This document shows positions 1-8,387 of a DNA stretch of 64,000 bases, piece after piece (position 1 is the stretch's first letter; each line of letters starts with the position of its first letter). The notes under the pieces are model-generated. The model saw nothing but the letters and a program-made list of their open reading frames with translations. It did no database searches and was not told where the DNA came from. A program made the translations under genes and the position numbers. This DNA is from Anaerococcus jeddahensis (lineage in GTDB: Bacteria > Bacillota > Clostridia > Tissierellales > Peptoniphilaceae): positions 1,162,271 to 1,226,270 of the forward strand of contig NZ_CWHU01000005.1 in assembly GCF_001182725.1 (NCBI RefSeq), in the 5' to 3' direction.

Positions 1-2
1 CC

Positions 3-1541
3 TACTTTACTAAAAATGGATATTTTTCAATCTTTACTCATTTTTGGTATATATCCATGCAAATTCAATTTATTTTAATTTTTTATTTGATAAATTATTT
101 TTTGGATAAATTTAAGGATAAATATAAGAATATGCTTAGTGATAAGAATATAAGAATTTTTATTTTTGGATTAATTTCAATAATTTCAATTTTCTTGATG
201 ATTATTCTTTCTTTTGATAAAAATAATATTTCAAGAATTTATTATGGTCCTGATACAAGAATTAACGCGATTTTTATTGGAGCTATAACTTATCTTTTAG
301 TATATGATTTTTCAAAAATTATTGACTTATCTAAAGAAAAAAACTTTTCACCAAAATATGTTTTGTATGCTCTCTTGTTTTTAAGCTTTATCCTTTACTT
401 TTTTGTAAATGGTGAAAATTTATATACTTATAGGATAATTATTCCTATTTATACCTTAATTCAAGCTTTATTAATTGGTATTTTATATACTTATGAAAAA
501 GAGAATATAATTTCAATTAATAAAAAAGAAATGGGCTTTGTAAAAACTATTCTTTATTATATAGGACTAAGATCTTATTACATCTATATGTGGCAATATA
601 TAATAAATACTTTTATATCCTATGCCTTTGCCCACACTACAAAAAGTAGGATTTTGGCTTATATTTTGGAAATATTTTTGGTTTTGATTTTATCTGAAAT
701 AACTTATTTAATTTTCCAAAAGAAATTTGACCTGAAAAAATATTTTATTATATCTGCTGTAATAATTTTAAGTATGAATGTTTTGGCAAACTTTATTCCA
801 AATCCTAAGGCAGAGGATATGAAAAATCTTGAAAAAAGAATTAGCGATAACAAGGAAAATATAAAGAAAAACAACGAAAAATTTTTACAAGATCAAAAGA
901 AAAAAGAAAGCAAAAAAGAGAACAAGAATATGATTTCAAATTCTAATGAAAAAGACAAAGACAAAAAAGAAAATGATAATAAAAAGTCTGAAAAAAAAGA
1001 AATTACTTTTGAAAAAAAAGCTTATGATGATTTTAATTTTACTGAAAAAGAAAAAGAATTTTTGAAAAACACTTCAATTACTGCAATTGGGGATTCGGTT
1101 TTAATAAATATTGATCCTTTTATCAGAGAATTTAATCCAAATCTTTATCTTGATGGTGAAGTTGGAAGACAAATGACTGATGGTCCAAAAGTTTTACAGG
1201 ATATTAAAAACAAGAATGGACTTGGAAATATAATTCTAATTAGCCTTGGTTCTAATGGAACTTTGAGCGAGCAAAATATGCTTGATATTTTAAATATTTC
1301 TGAAGGAAGAAAGGTATTTTTTGTAAATACTGTCAACAGCCAATCTTGGGAAGGACCAATAAATGCAAAAATCAAAAAATTCTGTGATGAAAATAAAAAC
1401 GCCTACATGGTTGATTGGTATAAATTTGCCAAGGAAAAAGCAAATTTATTTGCCAAAGATATGGTTCATCCTGAAGTTGAAGGTTCAAAAGCCTATAGAA
1501 ATCTAATTGAAAGAGAAATCATTAATTCTTTTGCAAAATAA
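3..1541 (+). CDS. OatA-like peptidoglycan O-acetyltransferase, 5' truncated by window edge
   Basis: The frame is open to the left edge, so the N-terminus lies outside the window; the first in-frame ATG (57) is internal. The first visible residues include THFWYIS, the conserved signature of membrane acyltransferase family 3. About six further hydrophobic segments follow. A Lys/Glu/Asn-rich linker (about nt 810-1010) leads to an extracellular SGNH-hydrolase domain with the GDSV nucleophile block near nt 1090 and the D-x-x-H block (DMVHPE) near nt 1460. This two-domain layout matches OatA, which O-acetylates MurNAc and confers lysozyme resistance, moving the acetyl group across the membrane and placing it through the SGNH Ser/Asp/His site. 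Family and domains are clear. The exact acceptor (peptidoglycan or another glycan) is inferred. It converges with the ABC exporter genes across a shared terminator. Confidence 0.85.
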   Translation, partial: YFTKNGYFSIFTHFWYISMQIQFILIFYLINYFLDKFKDKYKNMLSDKNIRIFIFGLISIISIFLMIILSFDKNNISRIYYGPDTRINAIFIGAITYLLVYDFSKIIDLSKEKNFSPKYVLYALLFLSFILYFFVNGENLYTYRIIIPIYTLIQALLIGILYTYEKENIISINKKEMGFVKTILYYIGLRSYYIYMWQYIINTFISYAFAHTTKSRILAYILEIFLVLILSEITYLIFQKKFDLKKYFIISAVIILSMNVLANFIPNPKAEDMKNLEKRISDNKENIKKNNEKFLQDQKKKESKKENKNMISNSNEKDKDKKENDNKKSEKKEITFEKKAYDDFNFTEKEKEFLKNTSITAIGDSVLINIDPFIREFNPNLYLDGEVGRQMTDGPKVLQDIKNKNGLGNIILISLGSNGTLSEQNMLDILNISEGRKVFFVNTVNSQSWEGPINAKIKKFCDENKNAYMVDWYKFAKEKANLFAKDMVHPEVEGSKAYRNLIEREIINSFAK

Positions 1542-1542
1542 T

Positions 1543-1577
1543 AAGCGTAGTGTCAAACGACAACTACGCTTTTTTTA
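1543..1577. terminator. Bidirectional intrinsic terminator
   Basis: An AGCGTAGT arm and its complement ACTACGCT flank a short GTC/GAC-closed loop. A T-run follows on the plus strand and an A-rich stretch lies on the other side. It sits between the convergent acyltransferase and ABC exporter genes and overlaps the end of the latter. Confidence 0.8.
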
Positions 1578-3431
1578 ATCTAATTCTAATTTTCCAGTAT
1601 ATAATTGATAGTAAGTTCCTCTTTTTTTCATCAAAGATTCGTGATTTCCTCTTTCAATTATTCTTCCATCATCCATTACCATTATTACGTCAGAATTTTT
1701 GATTGTTGATAATCTGTGGGCAATTACAATTGATGTTGATCCCGTCATAAGATTATCCAAAGCTTCTGTTACTGTAAGCTCTGTTGCTGAATCGATTGAA
1801 CTTGTTGCTTCATCCAAAATTAACATTGACGGCTCATCAACTGCTGCTCTTGAAATTGAAACCAATTGATTTTGTCCGTCTGACAAACTTGAACCATTTC
1901 CATAAATTTTTGTATCATAGCCTTGAGGAAGTCTTCTTATAAAAGAATCTGCTTTGCTCATTCTTGCTGCAGCTTTTATTTCCTCATCACTTGCATCAAG
2001 TCTTCCATATCTTATATTTTCATAGATAGAATCTGTAAATAAATTTACATCTTGAAGAACCATTCCAAAAGCTCTTCTTAAAGCTTGCTTTTGAATTTTA
2101 TTAATATCAATATCATCAACTTTGATTGAGCCTGAATCAATATCATAAAATCTTGTGATTACATTTGTTATAGTTGTCTTCCCAGCCCCAGTTGATCCTA
2201 CAAAGGCGATTTTTTCTCCTGGTCTTGCATAAAAACTTACATCTTTTAAAATTTGATTTTTCCCATCGTATGAAAAATTAACGTGTTCAAAATCAATTTT
2301 TCCTTCAAGTCTTTTATAAAATGCCTTTCCATTTTCAATTTTCTTCCAAGCATAAATTCCTGTTAAAGTATCTGATTCATGAAATTTTCCATTTTTATCA
2401 ATTGTTGCGTGAACTAGGTCAATATAACCCTCGTCTTTTTCGCCTTCCATATCCAAAATTTCAAAAATCCTATTTGCCCCAGCCATAGCTTGGGCCAAGA
2501 CATTTGCTTGTTGGGAAACTGTAGCGATTGGATTTTGCAATTGCCTTACATAGGTTAAATATGTTACCAAAGTTCCTACAGTCATTTGACCAATAATTGT
2601 AAGAAATGCTCCAGCTATACAAATTATTGCGTAGGAAATATTAATTCCATTTTTTAAAAATGGCATAATTTTTCCCATAACTGTATTTGCCTTCCAAATT
2701 AATTCTCTAACCCTATCAGCAGTTTTGTTAAATTCTTCTATCAAATTATTTTCAAAATTAAAAACTTTTACAACATTTTGGCCCGATAAAGTTTCTTCTA
2801 TAAATCCATTCATTTTCCCAATTTCCACTTGGTTTTTTGAGAATAATTTCGTGGATTTTTTTATTATTCTTCTTAAAACAGCAAGCATTAAAAATATTGT
2901 AAAAATTGTTAGAAGTGTAAGTTTTATATTAATTACAAACATCATTATAAAAGTTCCAGTAAATAAAAGAAATGATTGTAAAATATTTGGTATTGATGAT
3001 GATAGGGATTGACTTAGCATATCTGTATCATTTGTAAATCTTGACATTATTTCCCCGTGGGTGTTTTGGTCAAAAAATCCAACTTCCAAACTTTGAACTT
3101 TTTCAAATAATTCATTTCTTATATCTTTTACACTTCTTTCACTAACCCTTACCATAAGTCTTGAAAAAATTAGAGAAGTTATAATGCTTGTTCCAAATAA
3201 AATTATCATTTTAATAATATTTGCCCTAAGGCCAGATATATCTGCCTTTAATATAGTATTATCAATTGTAGGTCTTAAAAGTGCCATTCCAAAAATTTGG
3301 CTTGCTGTTGAAATAATTACAGAAATTATAACAAGGCACATTTGCCACTTATATTTAAATAAATATTTTAAAAGCCTTTTTATTGCACCCTTGGAAGTTT
3401 TATTTTTGGATGAATTTAATTTATTTTTCAT
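1575..3431 (-). CDS. ABC exporter, half-transporter with intact Walker motifs (MdlB/YheH-like)
   Basis: A 618-residue half-transporter with an N-terminal six-helix exporter domain (about residues 20-330) and a C-terminal nucleotide-binding domain. Visible motifs: Walker A GSTGAGKTT (~409), Walker B LILDEATSS with the catalytic Glu (~534), and H-loop IAHRLS. The signature is LSDGQ instead of LSGGQ. An extra segment (~330-380) separates the two domains, as in MdlB/YheH-type proteins. It starts 11 bp inside the end of the upstream ABC gene, with a GGAAG ribosome site inside that gene, so the two are translationally coupled and probably form a heterodimer. Its own Walker A/B would build the hydrolytic site with the partner's GVSGGQ signature. 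Drug or lipid export is likely from the family and the MarR context; the substrate is unknown. Confidence 0.9.
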   Translation of the reverse strand: MKNKLNSSKNKTSKGAIKRLLKYLFKYKWQMCLVIISVIISTASQIFGMALLRPTIDNTILKADISGLRANIIKMIILFGTSIITSLIFSRLMVRVSERSVKDIRNELFEKVQSLEVGFFDQNTHGEIMSRFTNDTDMLSQSLSSSIPNILQSFLLFTGTFIMMFVINIKLTLLTIFTIFLMLAVLRRIIKKSTKLFSKNQVEIGKMNGFIEETLSGQNVVKVFNFENNLIEEFNKTADRVRELIWKANTVMGKIMPFLKNGINISYAIICIAGAFLTIIGQMTVGTLVTYLTYVRQLQNPIATVSQQANVLAQAMAGANRIFEILDMEGEKDEGYIDLVHATIDKNGKFHESDTLTGIYAWKKIENGKAFYKRLEGKIDFEHVNFSYDGKNQILKDVSFYARPGEKIAFVGSTGAGKTTITNVITRFYDIDSGSIKVDDIDINKIQKQALRRAFGMVLQDVNLFTDSIYENIRYGRLDASDEEIKAAARMSKADSFIRRLPQGYDTKIYGNGSSLSDGQNQLVSISRAAVDEPSMLILDEATSSIDSATELTVTEALDNLMTGSTSIVIAHRLSTIKNSDVIMVMDDGRIIERGNHESLMKKRGTYYQLYTGKLELD

Positions 3432-5187
3432 CTATATCACTTCCTTTCTCTTGCATATCGTAGGTTTTTTTATAAAATTCGTTTTTATTGTAAAGTTCAT
3501 AGTGACTTCCAATATATTCAATATATCCATCTTTCATAACCATAATCCTATCACAGCCTTTAAAAGATGAGACCCTTTGAGATATTATGATTTTTGTAAG
3601 TTTATCGGAATATTCATTTATTCCATCAACAATTTTTCTTTCTGTTTTTGTATCAACTGCTGAAGTCGAATTATCTAAAATTAAAACTTTTGGCTTTTTT
3701 AACAAAGACCTTGCTATACAAATCCTTTGTTTTTGTCCACCAGAAACTCCACTTCCTCCTTGGCCCAAAACAGATTTATATCCATCTTTTCTTTCTTTAA
3801 TAAATTCATCTGCACAGGCAATTTTTGAAACTTTTTCAACTTCTTCAAAGGATGCGTTCACATCACCCCACCTTATATTTTCTTCAATCGTTCCAGAAAA
3901 TAGGGTGTTTTTTTGTAGAACAATATTTACAGCATCTCTTAATTTTTTAAGATCATATTTTTTGATATTTTCTCCACCGACTTTAATTTCCCCTTCACAA
4001 ATGTCATAAAGTCTTGGAATTAATTGTACTAAACTTGATTTGCTTGAACCAGTTGAGCCTAAAATCCCAATTGACTCTCCTTCTTTTATGTGAAGATTAA
4101 TATTTTTTAGGGCAAAATTATCAGAATCTTTTCCGTATTTAAATGAAACATTTGAAAAATCAATTGAACCATCTTTAACTTCAAGATCCTTTATTTTTTC
4201 ATCATTATTCATGTAAGGCTTATGTTCTATAACTTCAGCAATTCTAACAACTCCAGGACTTGACGCCATCATTTGAACTAAAACCATAGAAATTCCAATA
4301 AAAGCTCCCAAAAGCATCATTGAATACATGATAAAGCTCATTAGCTCTCCAACTTGAATTTTTCCACTAATAATTTCATTTCCGCCAAGCCAAACAATTG
4401 AAATCATTGATCCAAACATAATCACATTTGCGATTGGAAAAATATAGGAAATTGCTCCACCAGCCTTATCAATTAATTTAAACATGGTGAAATTTTGCTC
4501 TCTTAGCTTTTTAATTTCAAAATCATCTCTTACAAAAGATTTTACAACCCTAATATTTGCCAAAGATTCTTGGATAATTTGGTTTAATTTATCAAATTCT
4601 TTTCTGTATTGTCTAAAACCAGGAATTGCTTTTGACATGGTAAAAAATATGGCTACAAGCAAAAGTGGCAAGGTCACCAAAAACAAAAGTGAAAGTCTTG
4701 GTGAAACTTTTACTGATAAAATTACTGCAACAATCGCCATGACCAAAGTTTTTATAATAAATCTTACTCCCAAAAATACAGAAAATATTATTTGTTGGAT
4801 ATCACTCGTAAGTCTTGTTATTAAAGATGAAGTCCTAAATTTTTCCAAATCTTCAAAGCCAAATTCTTGAATTTTTCCAAATGAAATTTTTCTTAAATTC
4901 GCTCCAAAACCTGAGGATGTTGCAGATGCGTGTTTGGTTGCGACCATTCCTGTATACATGCACAAAAGTGAAACTAAAATCATTAGCCCACCCAAAATTA
5001 GAGTCATTTTTATATCTTTCCTGCTTACTGCCCTGTCAATTATAAGAGCCATTATTGTTGGAACAACAAGCTCCAAAATAGTTTCTATAGTTGTTGCAAG
5101 CATAGAAATTTTTGCATTTTTCTTATAGTCACCAAAGGCTGTCATAAGATATTTAAAATTTTCAAAAAATTCTTTTAAACTATTCAA
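3421..5187 (-). CDS. ABC exporter, half-transporter with degenerate ATP site (MdlA/YheI-like)
   Basis: A 588-residue half-transporter: six-helix domain (about residues 15-310), then an ATPase domain. Three catalytic elements deviate. Walker A reads GSTGSSKSS, with Ser for the Gly before Lys (codon AGC, one base from GGC). Walker B reads LILDNSTSAVD, with Asn for the catalytic Glu. The H-loop reads ISQRVSS, with Gln for His. The signature GVSGGQKQR is intact. This is the pattern of the non-hydrolytic subunit of heterodimeric exporters of the TM287/288 or BmrCD type, and it fits the partner's altered signature because all defects fall in one composite site. It overlaps the MarR gene by 4 bp upstream and the partner gene by 11 bp downstream. 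Confidence 0.9.
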   Translation of the reverse strand: MNSLKEFFENFKYLMTAFGDYKKNAKISMLATTIETILELVVPTIMALIIDRAVSRKDIKMTLILGGLMILVSLLCMYTGMVATKHASATSSGFGANLRKISFGKIQEFGFEDLEKFRTSSLITRLTSDIQQIIFSVFLGVRFIIKTLVMAIVAVILSVKVSPRLSLLFLVTLPLLLVAIFFTMSKAIPGFRQYRKEFDKLNQIIQESLANIRVVKSFVRDDFEIKKLREQNFTMFKLIDKAGGAISYIFPIANVIMFGSMISIVWLGGNEIISGKIQVGELMSFIMYSMMLLGAFIGISMVLVQMMASSPGVVRIAEVIEHKPYMNNDEKIKDLEVKDGSIDFSNVSFKYGKDSDNFALKNINLHIKEGESIGILGSTGSSKSSLVQLIPRLYDICEGEIKVGGENIKKYDLKKLRDAVNIVLQKNTLFSGTIEENIRWGDVNASFEEVEKVSKIACADEFIKERKDGYKSVLGQGGSGVSGGQKQRICIARSLLKKPKVLILDNSTSAVDTKTERKIVDGINEYSDKLTKIIISQRVSSFKGCDRIMVMKDGYIEYIGSHYELYNKNEFYKKTYDMQEKGSDIDEK

Positions 5188-5627
5188 ATCTCCTCCTTAT
5201 TAAATTCGCACAAAATTTCAGCAAGGTCTGAAAAATCATTTGTCATTTGATCAATTTTTTCTTCTCCCAACTTATCATACAATTTTTCATTAAATTCAAT
5301 TAGGGGTTTTAAAAATTCATCAGCATAAATTTTTCCTTTTTCAGTCAATACCAAAATTTTTACTCTCTTATCGTCTTTGTCTGAAATTTTTTTTATATAT
5401 TCTTTTTCACAAAGCTCAATTATTACATTATTGATTGTTTGCTTGGCAACAGCCATTCTTTCCACAATCATAGCTTGAGTGATTTTATCTTCATAAATTA
5501 GAAATAAAAAAATTGCAGTCTTAATTCCATTCGCTTTCATATCTTTAAAGCTCTGGTTTTTTAGGCCCTGCACTTTTCTAATTAAGGAAAATAATTTAAA
5601 AATTTCAAGTGATTTATCTTTTTTCAT
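5184..5627 (-). CDS. MarR-family transcriptional regulator
   Basis: A 147-residue winged-helix protein. The helix-turn-helix lies around residues 55-80 (ITQAMIVERMAVAKQTINNV), followed by the wing with the DKRVK sequence typical of the family (MarR DxRxK) and a C-terminal dimerisation helix. It is the first gene of the operon and overlaps the first ABC gene by 4 bp (ATGA). The usual role is autorepression plus control of the linked exporter, relieved by a ligand. The promoter directly upstream carries a matching palindrome (separate entry). The start is supported by an AAGGAAG ribosome site. The ligand is unknown. Confidence 0.9.
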   Translation of the reverse strand: MKKDKSLEIFKLFSLIRKVQGLKNQSFKDMKANGIKTAIFLFLIYEDKITQAMIVERMAVAKQTINNVIIELCEKEYIKKISDKDDKRVKILVLTEKGKIYADEFLKPLIEFNEKLYDKLGEEKIDQMTNDFSDLAEILCEFNKEEI

Positions 5628-5650
5628 TTTCTTCCTTTCTATTTTAAATT

Positions 5651-5678
5651 ATTATAGTCCTAAAATGGACTTTGTCAA
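5651..5678 (-). promoter_or_regulatory. Promoter of the MarR-ABC operon with a palindrome between -35 and -10
   Basis: Read on the minus strand, a perfect TTGACA (5673-5678) and a perfect TATAAT (5651-5656) are separated by 16 bp. The inverted repeat AGTCC-atttta-GGACT occupies 5656-5671, filling the spacer. A repressor bound there would block RNA polymerase, so this is the likely MarR operator. The binding assignment is inferred from position and symmetry. Confidence 0.75.
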
Positions 5679-5700
5679 TAGCCTCTAAAAATTTTTGTTG

Positions 5701-5706
5701 TATAAT
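5701..5706 (+). promoter_or_regulatory. -10 element of the MoxR-VWA operon
   Basis: TATAAT preceded by TG lies 18 bp ahead of the GAGGTGA ribosome site's ATG. No good -35 is visible at 17 bp, so this may be an extended -10 promoter. It runs back-to-back with the MarR operon promoter within about 50 bp. Confidence 0.5.
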
Positions 5707-5723
5707 ATCAGTTGAGGTGAATT

Positions 5724-6632
5724 ATGATAGATTACTTAAAAGAAATAAATTTAGATCAAAATTTAATAGATAAAATAATAGAATTTAGAAAAGCAAATAT
5801 AGATGATGAAGATAAAGATAGAATCGTTAAACCAGAATTTAAATATTATGGAGAAGATGTCTTAAAAAAAGCAATCACTGCAATTTTATCTGGAAAAAAT
5901 ATTTTACTTTCTGGCCCAAAGGCTACAGGAAAAAATGTTTTGGCCCAAAATCTTTCCTATATTTTTAATCGTCCCTCATGGGATATTTCTTTTCACGTAA
6001 ATACTGATTACAATTCCTTGGTTGGAGCTGACACTTTTAAAGATGGAAAAGTTATTTTTAGAAAGGGACCAGTTTATGAATGTGCAAAAAAAGGCGGATT
6101 TGGAGTTTTGGATGAAATAAATATGGCAAAAAACGAAGCAATTTCTGTCCTCCACGCAACTTTAGACCACAGACGTGTAATTGATATTCCAGGTTATGAC
6201 AAAATAAAACTTGATGATAAGACAAGATTTATTGCAACAATGAATTATGGTTATGTTGGAACAAGAGAAGTAAACGAGGCACTTGCTTCAAGATTTATGG
6301 TTATAAATATGCCAAATATTACAAGGGAAAATTTAAAACATTTACTAAAAGATAAATTTCCAAAATTAAAGGAAAAATATATGGAAACTTTTATAGATAT
6401 TTTTGAATCTCTCCAAGAAAAAAGTGAAAATTCTGAAATTTCTACAAAATCAGTTGACCTTAGGGGACTAATTTCCGCAATTGAAACTATGGAAATTGGA
6501 CTTAATCCATATGATGCAATTGAGATGGGACTTATTAATAAATCTTTTGATGAATTTGAAAGAGAGCTTGTAAGAGATTGCGTTGATTCAAAACTTCCAA
6601 AAGAAATCAAAGAGAGTGTATTTGATGACTGA
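5724..6632 (+). CDS. MoxR/NorQ/CbbQ-type AAA+ ATPase
   Basis: A 302-residue AAA+ ATPase of the AAA_5/MoxR group. The P-loop is GPKATGKN (~66-73), with Asn where Ser/Thr is usual. Walker B is GVLDEIN (~130), and the sensor region FIATMNYGYVGTREVNEALASR (split as FIATMNYG and VGTREVNEALASR) includes the arginine finger. Family members are chaperone-like remodelling ATPases that work with a VWA-domain partner to mature or activate a client enzyme or membrane complex. The next gene encodes exactly such a partner and overlaps by 8 bp. The client cannot be told from this window. Confidence 0.85.
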   Translation: MIDYLKEINLDQNLIDKIIEFRKANIDDEDKDRIVKPEFKYYGEDVLKKAITAILSGKNILLSGPKATGKNVLAQNLSYIFNRPSWDISFHVNTDYNSLVGADTFKDGKVIFRKGPVYECAKKGGFGVLDEINMAKNEAISVLHATLDHRRVIDIPGYDKIKLDDKTRFIATMNYGYVGTREVNEALASRFMVINMPNITRENLKHLLKDKFPKLKEKYMETFIDIFESLQEKSENSEISTKSVDLRGLISAIETMEIGLNPYDAIEMGLINKSFDEFERELVRDCVDSKLPKEIKESVFDD

Positions 6633-8352
6633 TACTTTTGAAAAGTTAAGGGCTATGAATGTAATTTGGGATTTTGCTGATGATTATAAAATATTTCCCA
6701 AATCCTACTATCCTATGGATAAAAATTACAAAAATATAATTGAAGGATACAAGTTTAAAAATTTTAGGCTTGATTTGTTTTCTTCATTTTTTTCCTATTT
6801 AAAAAAAGACAACCCTTTTTTTGAAGAATTTAAGGCAATCACCCTTCTTTTGTTGGAAGATTTATCCTACAGAAAATTAGAAAAAACAAATCTTGTAATA
6901 AAAGATTTAAGAAAATCTTATGCAAAAAAAATTCTCGACAAATACCAATACAAAAAAGAAACCGACAATGTTTACGAACAAATTGAAAAGGCCTATTATG
7001 GGAAAATTTTTAATAAACCCATAACCGAAGCAAGGCTTGTAAGAGATTTTTATGGGGAACTTTTTTCAATTAATTCCTATAAATCAAGCGAAATAATTGA
7101 AAAATTAAACAAGCTTTTCAAAAAATATTTTCTTTTTGAAAGATTTGACCAATACAATGAGCTTTTTGATCAAATGATAAAGGAAGAAAAACCCAAAAAT
7201 TTTGACCATGAAGATATGGATGAGTCTGATATTGAAAAAAATATAGAAGATCAATTTCAAATTCAATCAGCAGAATTTAATGGTTATATTTATTTTGAAG
7301 AAAAAAAAGAAGATATGAACAAGGATATATTTATCTTTGAAAAATCTGATAATGAAAAAGACAAAAGAGAGGATGCCTTTATAGAAGATTTTTATGGAAA
7401 ACTTTCTATAAGCAAAAAAAGGCAAGAACTTTTGGAAAAAGAACTCGCCAAGGGCATTCATAAATCAAAAAAATTGTATTTTACCAAGGGAGAATACACC
7501 GATTCCCCAAATGCAAAATTCAATCAGAAAGTTAGAAAAAAACAAAAGGAAAAAACAAAAGAATATATTGAAAATAATCTTTCAATAAACAACAGGGCTG
7601 TAAATGAACTAACAAGAACTATAGAAAATTCTTTGGCAAATCACGAAGAATATGAGCTTTATAGGAAAAATTATGGGCTTTTAGATTCTGTCAATGTTTG
7701 GAGGGCTCCTGTATTAAATGAATCGAAAGTATTTTTTTCAAATAACAAAGATCCAAAACCTAAATTTCAACTGGATTTATTGATTGATGGATCGGCAAGT
7801 CAAATAAAAAGACAAAATCTTGTAGCAAATCAAGCTTTTATAATTGCAAATGCCATGGACAAGGTAAATATTCCAATAAGAGTTTCTTCCTTTTCAACTT
7901 TAAGAGATTATACAGTTTTTAATATGTACAGAGATTTTAAGGATAAGGGAAAAAATGAAAATATTTATAATTTTTTCGCTTCCGGCGCAAACAGAGATGG
8001 CCTTGCCTTTAAAACAATCCACAAATTAATCAATGAAGATAAAAATGAAAGTGTAAGAAAAATTTTAATAATTTTATCGGACGGCCGCCCAAACGATGAA
8101 AAGCACAATATAAATACAGTAAATGCAAAAATTAAGGACCAATATATAGACAAAAAAGCAGTTGATGATACTGCAAAAGAAATAAGATCTTTAAAAAACG
8201 ACGGAATCCAAGTTTTGGGAGTTTTTACTGGAGAAGATGAAGATATAGAAAACGCAAAATTAATATACGGATCTGATTTTTGTAGAATAAAAAATTTAGA
8301 CAATTTTTCAAAAATTGTTTCAATTTATATGAAAAATTTAATAGCAAACTAA
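6625..8352 (+). CDS. VWA-domain protein, partner of MoxR-type ATPase (NorD/CbbO/CoxE-like)
   Basis: A protein of about 575 residues. A charged, mostly helical N-terminal region (1-370) precedes a C-terminal von Willebrand A domain with the MIDAS motif DGSAS (~388) and the later strand ILSDGRPND. The best start is ATG 6625, which overlaps the MoxR stop by 8 bp and has an AGAGAG ribosome site; the longer in-frame start at 6583 would lie deep inside the previous gene. VWA partners of MoxR ATPases bind clients through the metal site. The layout resembles NorD/CbbO, but no NorBC or Rubisco is present. Acidic stretches around residues 195-240 are notable. No signal peptide or membrane segment is visible, so it is likely cytoplasmic. 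Confidence 0.8.
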   Translation: MTDTFEKLRAMNVIWDFADDYKIFPKSYYPMDKNYKNIIEGYKFKNFRLDLFSSFFSYLKKDNPFFEEFKAITLLLLEDLSYRKLEKTNLVIKDLRKSYAKKILDKYQYKKETDNVYEQIEKAYYGKIFNKPITEARLVRDFYGELFSINSYKSSEIIEKLNKLFKKYFLFERFDQYNELFDQMIKEEKPKNFDHEDMDESDIEKNIEDQFQIQSAEFNGYIYFEEKKEDMNKDIFIFEKSDNEKDKREDAFIEDFYGKLSISKKRQELLEKELAKGIHKSKKLYFTKGEYTDSPNAKFNQKVRKKQKEKTKEYIENNLSINNRAVNELTRTIENSLANHEEYELYRKNYGLLDSVNVWRAPVLNESKVFFSNNKDPKPKFQLDLLIDGSASQIKRQNLVANQAFIIANAMDKVNIPIRVSSFSTLRDYTVFNMYRDFKDKGKNENIYNFFASGANRDGLAFKTIHKLINEDKNESVRKILIILSDGRPNDEKHNINTVNAKIKDQYIDKKAVDDTAKEIRSLKNDGIQVLGVFTGEDEDIENAKLIYGSDFCRIKNLDNFSKIVSIYMKNLIAN

Positions 8353-8384
8353 AGATGACCTAATATTATACTAGGTCATCTTTT
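8351..8384. terminator. Bidirectional terminator between VWA gene and murJ
   Basis: The arms GATGACCTA and TAGGTCATC enclose a 9-nt loop. A's precede and T's follow the stem, so it works both ways between the convergent genes. The stem begins at the VWA stop codon. Confidence 0.85.
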
Positions 8385-8387
8385 AAT

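Noticed and set aside
5724..8352. MoxR-VWA pair as part of a ternary or defence conflict system
   Set aside because: No third component (protease, TerD/TerY or effector) is adjacent; the operon is bounded by its own -10 and terminator.
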